From: Halobacillus fulvus
Lineage (GTDB): Bacteria; Bacillota; Bacilli; Bacillales; Halobacillaceae
Reading direction: 5' to 3'
NCBI GenBank assembly: GCA_004078665.1
Contig: SCFO01000009.1
Coordinates: 16,477 to 80,476 of the forward strand
Length of the DNA: 64,000 bases
Shown here: positions 8,281-15,700 of the stretch, in pieces
How positions within the stretch are numbered: position 1 is the stretch's first letter
Layout of the letters: each line of letters starts with the position of its first letter
Made by a program: the position numbers and the translations under genes
The notes under the pieces: model-generated
The model's input: the letters and a program-made list of their open reading frames with translations, nothing else
What the model was told of the DNA's origin: nothing
Database searches by the model: none

Positions 8281-9399
8281 GTGAAGAAATATATCGTGGT
8301 GGGTGCAGGGATTCTTGGTGCGTCTACGGCTTATCATTTAGTGAAACAGGGAGCGGATGTGACCATCGTCGATCGCAAGGATGTCGGGCAAGCGACAGAT
8401 GCGGCGGCAGGTATCGTCTGTCCTTGGCTCGCCCAGCGTAGGAATCAGCGGTGGTACCGTCTAGTCAGAGGTGGCGCAAGGTATTATCCTGAATTGATCC
8501 GTCAGCTTGAAGAAGACGGTGAGACGAATACAGGCTACCGCAAAGTAGGAGCAATCAGTCTTCAAAGAGATGAAGAAAAGCTTGAGAAAACGATCGAGCG
8601 GGCGAAAAAAAGAAGGGAAGACGGGGCGCCGGAAATCGGCGAAATCACTCGGCTTTCTCCTGAGCAGACGAAAGAATTTTTCCCGCCGATCTCCGATGGA
8701 TACCTCGCCATTCATGTCAGTGGAGGAGCGCGTGTCAACGGACGGGAACTACGAGACGCGCTTCTTCGTGCAGCGAAAAGTAACGGGGCTAATTTTGTCA
8801 AAGGAAGTGCAGAACTGACGTTTGAAGACAAAATAGTCACTGGCGTGCAAGCGAATGGTGAAAGGCTTGAAGGAGAAGTCATTGTAGCTGGGGGAGCCTG
8901 GTCTAGAGAGCTGCTCGAACCACTAGGCGTTGAGTTTTTAGTGACCCCACAAAAGGCACAGATTGTCCACTTGGAAGTGCCTGGTGTGGAAACGGGGGAT
9001 TGGCCGGTCATTATGCCTCCGAACAATCAGTATCTACTTGCTTTTGATGGGGGACGAGTCGTGATCGGTGCTACGCACGAACGTGAAGCCGGTTTCGACC
9101 CACGCTCCACAGCTGGCGGTCTCCATTATATTTTCGATAAAGCGTTGGAAGTCGCCCCTGGCTTATATGACAGTACGCTGGTCGAAACGAGAGTCGGATT
9201 CCGTCCGTTTACGCCGGGTTCCTTACCTGTGTTTGGTGCGGTGCCTGAAACAAAAGGCCTTTATGTGGCGAATGGTTTGGGCGCTTCCGGGTTAACTTCC
9301 GGCCCTTATGTAGGAGCGGAGCTTGCTCGGCTTGTGTTGGGACAGGAGACAGAATTGGATCCGAATGACTATGATGTGGCAGAAGCGATTCAGGAATAA
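8281..9399 (+). CDS. FAD-dependent amine/amino-acid oxidase (DAO family)
   Basis: 372 residues from the GTG at 8281 (AAAGGTG eight bases upstream); an ATG at 8260 gives a seven-residue extension. The N-terminus is a Rossmann FAD site KYIVVGAGILGASTAYHL followed by an acidic strand end (VTIVDRKDVG). The body contains the AAGIVCPWL segment and the C-terminus has ETRVGFRPFTPGSLPVFG and ANGLGASGLTSGPYVGAELA, the usual DAO FAD-closing motif. The family oxidises glycine, sarcosine, proline or D-amino acids; the substrate is not evident. Stand-alone gene between two terminators. Confidence 0.85.
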   Translation: MKKYIVVGAGILGASTAYHLVKQGADVTIVDRKDVGQATDAAAGIVCPWLAQRRNQRWYRLVRGGARYYPELIRQLEEDGETNTGYRKVGAISLQRDEEKLEKTIERAKKRREDGAPEIGEITRLSPEQTKEFFPPISDGYLAIHVSGGARVNGRELRDALLRAAKSNGANFVKGSAELTFEDKIVTGVQANGERLEGEVIVAGGAWSRELLEPLGVEFLVTPQKAQIVHLEVPGVETGDWPVIMPPNNQYLLAFDGGRVVIGATHEREAGFDPRSTAGGLHYIFDKALEVAPGLYDSTLVETRVGFRPFTPGSLPVFGAVPETKGLYVANGLGASGLTSGPYVGAELARLVLGQETELDPNDYDVAEAIQE

Positions 9400-9400
9400 C

Positions 9401-9432
9401 AAAGACACTCCAGTTCACGCTGGAGTGTCTTT
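9401..9432. terminator. Bidirectional intrinsic terminator
   Basis: AAAGACACTCCAG / CTGGAGTGTCTTT, 13 perfect pairs around a 6-base loop, two bases after the oxidoreductase stop. The stop codon of the convergent sigma-like gene lies inside it. Confidence 0.85.
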
Positions 9433-9678
9433 TGATTGTATGACTTTTAAACATAACTGGGTGAGTGTTGCAGATATGTGTTTTTTACCTTCAAATAAAT
9501 CCTTTTTGTTCCATACCGTTTGGAAGACTTCTTTAATAATTTCTTCTGTTTGATCAAGGTTCGTCGTTGTTCTGTTTATGATAGAGCAGAGGTGAAGTAT
9601 GTATTGATCATATAGCTGTTGAAGTGCCTCTTTATCGTGTCTCCCTATTCTTTCGATCAAAAGTCGATCATTGTTCAT
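9415..9678 (-). CDS. Sigma-70 region-2-only protein (truncated ECF-like sigma)
   Basis: 87 residues from the ATG at 9678, which has AGGGAGAAAG upstream. LIERIGRHDKEALQQLYDQY and the following TEEIIKEVFQTVWNKKDLFEG match sigma region 2 (core-binding and -10 recognition helices) of ECF sigma factors. The protein then ends at KVIQSKDTPA with no region 4, and the stop codon lies within a terminator hairpin, so no continuation is possible. It may be a decayed sigma gene or a small sigma-like competitor for core polymerase. The ribosome site is intact, so translation looks likely. Confidence 0.65.
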   Translation of the reverse strand: MNNDRLLIERIGRHDKEALQQLYDQYILHLCSIINRTTTNLDQTEEIIKEVFQTVWNKKDLFEGKKHISATLTQLCLKVIQSKDTPA

Positions 9679-9801
9679 TTCTTTCTCCCTGTTTTCGACA
9701 TATTTCTCTATCCCCTTATCTTCTCGAATTCGAAACGCTTTCTTGGAAAATTTTTTCAAAATGATGCCGGTTGTGTCGTGATTAAATGGCTAAAATAAAA
9801 A

Positions 9802-9828
9802 GAAGAGCCCGGTGATGTGGGACTCTTC
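9802..9828 (-). terminator. Intrinsic terminator of the VOC-family gene
   Basis: GAAGAG-CCC / GGGACTCTTC stem with one bulged base; on the minus strand it is followed by a T-rich run. Confidence 0.7.
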
Positions 9829-9839
9829 ATGCGGTGAGA

Positions 9840-10256
9840 TTATTGATTTGGGTAATCACAGTATTCGATAATCGTACCTTCTGTATCAGCTGGATTTAAG
9901 TAAATTAGCCGGCGCCCATGTTTATTGGTTCTCCGTGACCATTCAAGCGTGCGGATTCCTTCTTGTTCTAGTTCCTTCAAAGCTTTATCTAAATCGTCGA
10001 CTCGATAGGCGATGTGGTGAACGCCCTTTCCTTTTTGTTTAATGAAGCGTGCAATCGGTGAAGTCGTGTTATTGGTTGGCATCAATAACTCTGTACGGTC
10101 TCCGTCTAGATCGATGACCGCAATTTCACTTTCGACACCCTCCGCTTCACTTCGGTAGCGATCGACTAATTTTCCTCCAAGGACTTTTGTATGAAATTCG
10201 ATGCTGTCTTCTATATTCCGAACGGCTATCCCAATGTGGTCTAGTTTCTTTTTCAT
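9840..10256 (-). CDS. VOC-family protein, methylmalonyl-CoA epimerase-like
   Basis: 138 residues from the ATG at 10256 (AGAGAGGA about nine bases upstream); the ATG at 10265 is too close to that site. Two beta-alpha-beta-beta-beta units are visible: LDHIGIAVRNIEDSIEFHTKVLG at the start and GVHHIAYRVDDLDKALKELEQEG in the middle, ending in GTIIEYCD. The His in DHIG, the His in VHHIA and the terminal Glu are the metal ligands expected of methylmalonyl-CoA epimerase and glyoxalase relatives. The epimerase is the best match by motif. No mutase gene is nearby, so the pathway cannot be confirmed here. Confidence 0.75.
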   Translation of the reverse strand: MKKKLDHIGIAVRNIEDSIEFHTKVLGGKLVDRYRSEAEGVESEIAVIDLDGDRTELLMPTNNTTSPIARFIKQKGKGVHHIAYRVDDLDKALKELEQEGIRTLEWSRRTNKHGRRLIYLNPADTEGTIIEYCDYPNQ

Positions 10257-10368
10257 CCTTATCATTCCTCTCTGTGCTAAAGGATATCAGCCTTTTTTGT
10301 AACATTCTAGTCAGAGGTACAAGTTTTTATATGGAAGGTACATACCCTGTACATCAGGGGGTGAAAAT

Positions 10369-10578
10369 ATGTCCGATTTTAACTCGAGTTGGAGAGTGGG
10401 GGCTGTGTTCTGGTCTCTGCTTTTTGTTCCACTTGCGCTTGCAGTGGTAGCGGTTGCGGCTTTATTTGCAGGAGTCGTTTATGCTGTAACGGTATTACTC
10501 GTCGTTCTTGTATTTGCGGTCGTTTACACGCTTCTGTACGTGCTTGTCGTGCTCAGACTTTTACGCTCGCTGAGATAG
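10369..10578 (+). CDS. Small two-helix membrane protein
   Basis: 69 residues, AGGGGGTG before the ATG. Almost the whole protein is hydrophobic: helices at about residues 12-37 and 38-60, made mostly of Ala, Val and Leu, with a short basic end RLLRSLR. No family recognised. It lies alone between two minus-strand genes and ends at its own strong terminator. Confidence 0.65.
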   Translation: MSDFNSSWRVGAVFWSLLFVPLALAVVAVAALFAGVVYAVTVLLVVLVFAVVYTLLYVLVVLRLLRSLR

Positions 10579-10595
10579 GTAAGAGTGCAAAAAAG

Positions 10596-10622
10596 AAACC
10601 CGGACCGTGTTGGTCCGGGTTT
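10596..10622. terminator. Bidirectional intrinsic terminator
   Basis: AAACCCGGACC / GGTCCGGGTTT, 11 perfect pairs, between the small membrane protein gene and the convergent DJ-1-family gene. Confidence 0.9.
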
Positions 10623-10630
10623 TCTGTAAA

Positions 10631-11290
10631 TTAGCTAAGGTGTTTGACAACTTCTTTGGCAACAGCTTCTGTAGATTGAGGGTTTTGACCAGTAATCAGG
10701 TTTCCATCCACTTCATAATGAGTGGACCAGTTTGGACCGGAAACGAAGGTAGCACCGAGCTCATTCAGCTTGCTTTCAAGCAAGAATGGCATATGCTTGT
10801 CTAGAGTCGTTTCCACCTCTTCAGAATCTGTAAAAGCATTGACGCGTTTACCTTTTACAAGCGGTTCTCCGTTGGACAAGGTCGCACCGACTAGGCCGGC
10901 TGGACCGTGACAGACTGCTGCAACGGTTTTATCTGCCTCATAAAAGTCGCGAAGCAGTTCTTGAAGTTTCGCGTTATCCGGGAAGTCGAACATCGTTCCG
11001 TGACCGCCTGGAAGGAAAATCGCATCATAATCTCCAGCGGACAAGCCGTCGATCGGCGTCGTGTTTTCCAAATGCGGTTTTGTATCTAAAATTTCTTGTG
11101 GCTCATCGTCACTCACGCTTCCTGGATCGACCGGAGAGCGTCCGCCTTGTGGACTGGCGACAGTGACTTCATAGCCATGCTTTTTAAATTCGTTATAGGC
11201 TTCACCAAATTCAGATAACCAAATTCCTGTAGGTTGCTCATCGGTGATTTTTTCGTGGTTCGTTACAACCATGAGTACTTTCTTAGACAT
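10631..11290 (-). CDS. DJ-1/PfpI-family protein (Hsp31-like)
   Basis: 219 residues from the ATG at 11290, with AAGGAGG ten bases upstream. It begins with KKVLMVVTNHEKI and contains YDAIFLPGGHGTMFDFPDN (oxyanion/Glu region) and the nucleophile elbow VAAVCHGPAGL with Cys at about residue 130. Length and these motifs match the Hsp31-like branch, which acts as a chaperone and glyoxalase III against methylglyoxal, rather than the shorter PfpI proteases. An inverted repeat lies just upstream at 11316-11339. Confidence 0.85.
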   Translation of the reverse strand: MSKKVLMVVTNHEKITDEQPTGIWLSEFGEAYNEFKKHGYEVTVASPQGGRSPVDPGSVSDDEPQEILDTKPHLENTTPIDGLSAGDYDAIFLPGGHGTMFDFPDNAKLQELLRDFYEADKTVAAVCHGPAGLVGATLSNGEPLVKGKRVNAFTDSEEVETTLDKHMPFLLESKLNELGATFVSGPNWSTHYEVDGNLITGQNPQSTEAVAKEVVKHLS

Positions 11291-11315
11291 ATTCAAAACT
11301 CCTCCTTGAAATATG

Positions 11316-11339
11316 AGGTTCTATTCTAGCCTAGAACCT
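11316..11339 (-). promoter_or_regulatory. Candidate operator upstream of the DJ-1-family gene
   Basis: AGGTTCTA / TAGAACCT, 8-bp perfect arms with an 8-base spacer, 26 bases upstream of the start codon and not followed by a T-run. It could bind a dimeric regulator; which one is unknown. Confidence 0.4.
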
Positions 11340-11433
11340 TGTCTACGGTTTTGACAAATGGTTTGCTTATAAGGTTGGAGCATATCGCCCCATTTTAAAT
11401 TTCTTACCCGCTATAAAAATTAGGTAAACATCG

Positions 11434-11462
11434 TTGACAATAAAAAAGCGGAAGCCTACGAT
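11434..11462 (+). promoter_or_regulatory. Sigma-A promoter of the ArsR-family gene
   Basis: TTGACA, 17-base spacer, TACGAT, about 45 bases before the start codon. Confidence 0.65.
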
Positions 11463-11464
11463 GA

Positions 11465-11486
11465 GTGTATATATGAACACATACAC
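11465..11486 (+). promoter_or_regulatory. Candidate ArsR/SmtB operator
   Basis: GTGTAT and ATACAC form an inverted repeat with an A/T-rich centre (ATATGAACAC) immediately after the -10 box. Position and AT-rich dyad fit autoregulation by the downstream repressor. Confidence 0.45.
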
Positions 11487-11505
11487 ATGTGAAAGGAGAA
11501 TCCAT

Positions 11506-11838
11506 ATGGCAAAGGACCAGGAAGGAAAACGTGAAGAAAAAGAAGTAGAGGTGCTGGATGAAGAGACGCTTTTTGTTGTTTCTCAAACGTTCAAAGCATT
11601 GTCTGATCCGACACGAATTCGCATTCTGCACCTTTTATGCGAGCAAGAATTGTCCGTCAATCAAATCGCGGAAACACTGGAATTAAGGCAGTCCACTGTC
11701 TCTCATCAGCTCAGATTTCTAAAAAATCTCCGTTTGGTCAAATACAGGAGAGAAGGAACGACGATCTTTTATTCACATGATGATGAGCATGTGATCGATT
11801 TATTGCAGCAAACGATTAATCACGCCCTTCATCATTGA
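11506..11838 (+). CDS. ArsR/SmtB-family metalloregulator (CzrA-like)
   Basis: 110 residues from the ATG at 11506 with GAAAGGAGAA upstream. Winged-helix core: [30 protein letters not shown], then recognition helix [24 protein letters not shown] and the C-terminal helix [20 protein letters not shown]. That last helix carries the D-x-H...H pattern of the alpha-5 zinc site of CzrA/SmtB, so Zn or Co sensing is likely. There is no adjacent transporter, so its targets beyond itself lie elsewhere. Confidence 0.85.
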   Translation: MAKDQEGKREEKEVEVLDEETLFVVSQTFKALSDPTRIRILHLLCEQELSVNQIAETLELRQSTVSHQLRFLKNLRLVKYRREGTTIFYSHDDEHVIDLLQQTINHALHH

Positions 11839-11860
11839 TGTTTGCAACGGAGTGGCTTAT

Positions 11861-11965
11861 GGAACAGAAGAAGCGCGTTGCGAAACAGAGCCTCTTCCTT
11901 AGGGCACAGAGCGCGCCTGTTAGGGAACAAAGCGCCCTCGTTACGGAACAGACACACTCACATAC
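11861..11965. repeat. Five tandem 21-bp units (minisatellite)
   Basis: Units begin at 11861, 11882, 11903, 11924 and 11945 with an exact 21-base period and the pattern GGAACAGAGCGCCTCGTTAG, moderately degenerate between copies. Because 21 is a multiple of three, one frame on the minus strand reads as 7-residue repeats (CSVTRAL, CSLTGAL, CALRKRL), but there is no ribosome site. It lies between the ArsR gene and its likely terminator. Confidence 0.8.
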
Positions 11966-11991
11966 AAAGCAAAGATTGAAAACGCACGAGA

Positions 11992-12014
11992 AAACCACCT
12001 GTTGAGGTTGGTTT
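11992..12014 (+). terminator. Probable terminator downstream of the minisatellite
   Basis: AAACCACCT / AGGTTGGTTT stem with one bulge, followed by GTTTTTA. The rest of 12020-12245 holds no gene I can support. Confidence 0.55.
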
Positions 12015-12261
12015 GTTTTTAAATCTGAATTGCCAAGTCCTAAAGCCTAGGCATTTCTAGGTCCGAAGGCTGGACAGCTATCCGAATCCAAAAACGCCTT
12101 TCATAAAAACTCCTGTTTATCCGGTTTCATTACACATAAAAAAAGGAAATATAGTATTACTGACCAATAGGGAATGTTTTACTGTTCTGCCGTTGACCTC
12201 TTTACATAATTCACCGTGATTGGACGACGATAAAACTATACTGTGAGTGAGGATAATGAAC

Positions 12262-13737
12262 ATGAAATTTAATGAATGGCAACAATCACATATATATGGT
12301 CCCGAAGAGCAGGAAGTAGAAAGTCTCGTGTTTCATTCGAAACGTGTCCAACCGAACGCTGCCTTTTTCAGTATTAAAGGAGAGCAGCATGATGGCCACG
12401 TCTTTATTGAAGAAGCTATACAGGCTGGTGCCTCCACAATTATCGGAACAGACCGCGAATTTTTGCAGAAGATAAGCCAGCAATTTCCATCGAAGACGTT
12501 TATTCATGTGACAGATATCCGTGATTACATGGCGACGTTTTCGAAGGCTTTTTATCAAGCTGTCGATGAAAAAATGACCACGGTCGGTGTGACAGGAACG
12601 AACGGGAAGACGACAGTGACAGCTTATGTGCGGTCACTTTTAACGCTCCTCGGATTACCGACTGGATCGATTGGAACGACAGGAATCTGGTCGTCGAAGG
12701 AAAAGCTGACGTACAAAAAAAGCACGCCTACGACACCGGAATCCACGGATCTTCATCAGATTTTCCACCATCTTTATGAACTGGGTGACCGCGGGGCTTC
12801 GATGGAGGTTTCTTCCATTGCCCTCGATCAGAAGAGGGTCCAGGGAATCTGGTATGATGTGGCGATCCACACGAACTTTTCTGAAGAGCACTTGGAGTAT
12901 CACCAGACGATGGAGCATTATAAAAAGAGCAAAATGAAGCTTTTTGCTCAGTCAAAGGCTCAAGTGATCAATGCGGATGATTCGGGCATGGCGGAAGATC
13001 TTCTGTGTCAGCACCGGGATACCTGCCTGACTTACAGCATTGATGGTGACCGTGGGGCAGACATTCGTGCAGATTACATCGACATATCAGAAGAAGGCTC
13101 GACCTTCGACCTGTATTACAGCGACTATTATGCGCGCGTATATGTACCGGTGTATGGAACCTATAACGTCGCGAATGTTCTGGCGGCGATCGGGACGGCG
13201 TTGCATCTAGGCTTTACGATTCAGGAGATCATTCATGTTTTACCGAAATTAGAGGGTCCTGAAGGCCGGTTCCAAGTGCTCGAAACGCCGTATCACAAAA
13301 AAATCATCATCGATTATGCCCACACACCAGTGGCCTTGAATCGCTTAGTGGAAGAAGTGAAGAAGCTTGAGTATGACCGCTTGATCTGCATGATTGCAGG
13401 CATTGGAATCCGCGACTTCAATAAAATGCCGAAAATGGCAGAAGCGATTGATGGAAAAGCGGATCAAGTTGTCGTGACAGTCGATCATCCGGGCTATCAT
13501 GATCCTCAGGATGTTGTGGACAAAGTGATGACGGGATTTCGTAATCCTTATGATTCTTCGATACATCAGACATTGACGAGAGAAGAAGGTGTGAAAAAAG
13601 CGCTGGAACTGGGACGGGAGAATGACATTGTTTTACTGACTAGTGGTTGTATTAACAATGCGCAGATCATCAAAGGGGAAGAGGTGCCGCATTCGGACGA
13701 AGAGATCATCCGCGCCTATCATCCAACGGTGGTGTGA
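12262..13737 (+). CDS. MurE-like amino-acid ligase, paralog 1
   Basis: 491 residues from the ATG at 12262 (GAGG nine bases upstream; earlier in-frame starts at 12247 and 12256 are too close to it). All three Mur-ligase domains are present: UDP-substrate domain with FFSIKGEQHDGH, ATPase domain with VGVTGTNGKTTVTAY and the TTPES segment, the carbamylated-lysine region HLEYHQTMEHYKKSKMKLF, and the C-terminal domain DYAHTPVAL. The family adds the third amino acid to UDP-MurNAc-dipeptide. The selectivity motif, DNPR in DAP-adding MurE, reads DHPG here (in VTVDHPGYHDP). A paralog with DQPG is at 27935. It lies outside any division/wall cluster, so it is probably an accessory ligase. Confidence 0.85.
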   Translation: MKFNEWQQSHIYGPEEQEVESLVFHSKRVQPNAAFFSIKGEQHDGHVFIEEAIQAGASTIIGTDREFLQKISQQFPSKTFIHVTDIRDYMATFSKAFYQAVDEKMTTVGVTGTNGKTTVTAYVRSLLTLLGLPTGSIGTTGIWSSKEKLTYKKSTPTTPESTDLHQIFHHLYELGDRGASMEVSSIALDQKRVQGIWYDVAIHTNFSEEHLEYHQTMEHYKKSKMKLFAQSKAQVINADDSGMAEDLLCQHRDTCLTYSIDGDRGADIRADYIDISEEGSTFDLYYSDYYARVYVPVYGTYNVANVLAAIGTALHLGFTIQEIIHVLPKLEGPEGRFQVLETPYHKKIIIDYAHTPVALNRLVEEVKKLEYDRLICMIAGIGIRDFNKMPKMAEAIDGKADQVVVTVDHPGYHDPQDVVDKVMTGFRNPYDSSIHQTLTREEGVKKALELGRENDIVLLTSGCINNAQIIKGEEVPHSDEEIIRAYHPTVV

Positions 13738-13770
13738 ATGGATGAAGGCATCAGGTGCCGTTTATGAGAA

Positions 13771-13798
13771 ACAGGCGGGAGGGAAGCCTCCTGCCTGT
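13771..13798. terminator. Intrinsic terminator between convergent genes
   Basis: ACAGGCGGGAGG paired with CCTCCTGCCTGT, followed by TTTTCGTTT on the plus strand. Confidence 0.8.
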
Positions 13799-13804
13799 TT
13801 TCGT

Positions 13805-14347
13805 TTAGTGAGAAAAGGTTTTTTGCACTAAATCTCTATACACATAGAAAAATCCAGGGACTTCTTTTTCTGTAAGCCCGTGCTTCATGCTTTCGACAAC
13901 GCTCTCGTTGTACCATTTCTGTTTTTCATAACCGGCATTGAAGCCATTCCAAACGGCTTTTCCCTCTTCCGCTAGATCTGCTTGTAAGGATTCTAAATTA
14001 TCAAGTTTATCCGCTACAATCAGGGCTTTGACTTCTTTCGAACCGTTCCGGACAACATCGATCGTGTGCTGTTTTCTTTCCTTCCAGGATTTAGTTTTAT
14101 CCTCTGTATGAGCCTGAACAATTCGGGCGACATCTTCTCCGAACTCCCTGCGAATATCCTCTATATTGTAAGAGGTGTCTTCGACGACATCATGAAGGTA
14201 TCCTGCACATATGACAGCCTCTCCATATCCAGCTCTTTCAAGTCGCTCGGCTACCCGGATCGGGTGAACGATATAATCGGCATCTGACTTTTTTCTTTTT
14301 TGACCGGCATGAGCCTTTGTGGCGAAGCTTTTTGCTTTTTCAATCAT
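13805..14347 (-). CDS. HD-domain hydrolase, small SpoT/MESH1-like
   Basis: 180 residues, AAAGGAGCG before the ATG. HD-superfamily metal motifs: AKSFATKAHAGQKRK at the N-terminus, YIVHPIRVAERL (first His), AGYLHDVVEDT (HDxxED) and VADKLDNLESL (last Asp). This order is that of the (p)ppGpp hydrolase domain of RelA/SpoT and the stand-alone MESH1 enzymes; no synthetase domain follows. Hydrolysis of (p)ppGpp is therefore plausible, but related HD proteins act on other nucleotides. Confidence 0.8.
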   Translation of the reverse strand: MIEKAKSFATKAHAGQKRKKSDADYIVHPIRVAERLERAGYGEAVICAGYLHDVVEDTSYNIEDIRREFGEDVARIVQAHTEDKTKSWKERKQHTIDVVRNGSKEVKALIVADKLDNLESLQADLAEEGKAVWNGFNAGYEKQKWYNESVVESMKHGLTEKEVPGFFYVYRDLVQKTFSH

Positions 14348-14392
14348 AAGAATCGCTCCTTTGGGCAGAAAATTTGCAAACCGTCTCTCAGG

Positions 14393-14422
14393 TTGCTTAA
14401 ATGGGACATGGTATTATATAAT
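14393..14422 (+). promoter_or_regulatory. Sigma-A promoter of the RibF paralog
   Basis: TTGCTT, 18-base spacer, TATAAT, about 58 bases before the start codon. No FMN riboswitch is present in the leader. Confidence 0.65.
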
Positions 14423-14479
14423 TAGTAGGTTTAAATCATTCTAATCATGTTATTTTTGTCATAAAAGGGGATGCATCGG

Positions 14480-15412
14480 ATGGAAACAATCGAAATTACA
14501 GGTCAACCGCCTAAGTCCAGTCAGTCTCAAGTACTGGTCATCGGCAAATTTGACGGCTTTCACCTCGGGCACCAGCGTCTACTGAAAGAAGCGAAAAGAG
14601 TAGCAAAGGAAGGAGATCTCCTGTCCGCCTATGGATTCTCCGATCATCCGAAATGGGTGCTGGGAGGAAAGGAAGAATTCAAATCATCGATTTCTTCGTA
14701 TGAAGACCGTTTGAATCTTCTTGAAGAATCCGGCGTCAATCGTTACTACCATGTTCATTTTACCAAAGAATATGCCCGCACCTCTCCTCAGGAGTTTGTG
14801 CACGAGCATCTTGGACGTATGAATCTTTCTCATGTGATTGTAGGGGAAGGGTTCAAGTTCGGAAAAGGCCGTGGCTCGGATGCCAGTGGATTAGCTGATT
14901 TGTGCCAAGAAATCGGGGTCCCTGTATCGATTGTTTCCCATGCGAAGATCAACGGAGAGAAATTAAGCAGTACAACGATAAGATCTCACGTGCGGGAAGG
15001 CAAAATGGAAGCTGTTCAGGCGATGCTTGGCCGCCCATTCGAACTGACGGGCATTGTTGAAAAAGGGGAGCAGCTCGGGCGTCAATTGGGTTACCCGACG
15101 TTGAACCTCGGTCAGATTAATGAATACGTGGAAGTGAAGCCCGCTGTTTATCTCGGAACGGTCCGGATCGGCGAAGAATCTCCGGAATATTACTACACGT
15201 TAATCAGTGCAGGGTATCGTCCGACCGTGAACGGGGATTCCTATAAAGTAGAGGCGTATATCCTTGATTTTTCAGGTGATTTATACGAGCAAAAGGTTTC
15301 TGTTAAGTTTCTTCGTCATTTGCGAGACGAGGTCAACTTCGATGGTCTCGACGCACTTGTTGAACAGATGCAGGAAGATGAACGCTATGCAAGAGAGATT
15401 TTAGGCTTATAA
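14480..15412 (+). CDS. RibF-type bifunctional FAD synthetase/riboflavin kinase (paralog)
   Basis: 310 residues from the ATG at 14480 (AAAAGGGG nine bases upstream; the ATG at 14471 abuts that site). N-terminal nucleotidyltransferase: LVIGKFDGFHLGHQRLL (HxGH-type), VGEGFKFGKGR and SSTTIRSHV. C-terminal riboflavin kinase: GRQLGYPTLNLG, SAGYRPTVNG and YKVEAYILDFSGDLYEQ with the catalytic Glu/Asp region. Both halves look complete. The housekeeping ribF of Bacilli lies between truB and rpsO; that context is absent, so this is probably a second copy comparable in spirit to B. subtilis RibR. Confidence 0.85.
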   Translation: METIEITGQPPKSSQSQVLVIGKFDGFHLGHQRLLKEAKRVAKEGDLLSAYGFSDHPKWVLGGKEEFKSSISSYEDRLNLLEESGVNRYYHVHFTKEYARTSPQEFVHEHLGRMNLSHVIVGEGFKFGKGRGSDASGLADLCQEIGVPVSIVSHAKINGEKLSSTTIRSHVREGKMEAVQAMLGRPFELTGIVEKGEQLGRQLGYPTLNLGQINEYVEVKPAVYLGTVRIGEESPEYYYTLISAGYRPTVNGDSYKVEAYILDFSGDLYEQKVSVKFLRHLRDEVNFDGLDALVEQMQEDERYAREILGL

Positions 15413-15439
15413 GACAACAAATAGAAAGGAGTATGTACC

Positions 15440-15688
15440 ATGGGGGTAGTCGTTGTCGAAATCTGTGACGGAAATTTGATTACGGAATTGGATATCGAAA
15501 GCATCATTGAGTCCGAATACCCTGAAGTGGCCGTACTCATGAATGAATGTCTTTCCTTCTGCGGCATGTGTGCGGTCAGACCTTATGCGATCGTAAACGG
15601 TTCGCGTGTGTTCGGAAAGACACCGGAAGAAGCATTAGAGAAGATTCGCAAGAAAATCGAGGAAGAACTGGCGGTTTACGCCGATTAA
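15440..15688 (+). CDS. DUF1450 protein (YuzB-like)
   Basis: 82 residues with AAAGGAG before the ATG. Begins VVVEICDGN and has the Cys-rich motif NECLSFCGMC at about residues 35-44, followed by PYAIVNGSRVFGKTPEEALEKI. Four cysteines (9, 37, 41, 44) suggest a metal or thiol-redox site in a thioredoxin-like small fold. The family is widespread in Bacillales but not functionally defined. Twenty-seven bases after the RibF paralog, so likely co-transcribed. Confidence 0.8.
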   Translation: MGVVVVEICDGNLITELDIESIIESEYPEVAVLMNECLSFCGMCAVRPYAIVNGSRVFGKTPEEALEKIRKKIEEELAVYAD

Positions 15689-15700
15689 GGCGGGGGAAGT

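Noticed and set aside
11816-11998. Minus-strand ORF of 60 codons with 7-residue repeats
   Set aside because: It is the translation of the 21-bp minisatellite; there is no ribosome site and the N- and C-termini have no protein-like character.
14348-14479. Possible FMN riboswitch before the RibF paralog
   Set aside because: The leader is only about 50 bases after the promoter and has none of the conserved RFN-element segments.
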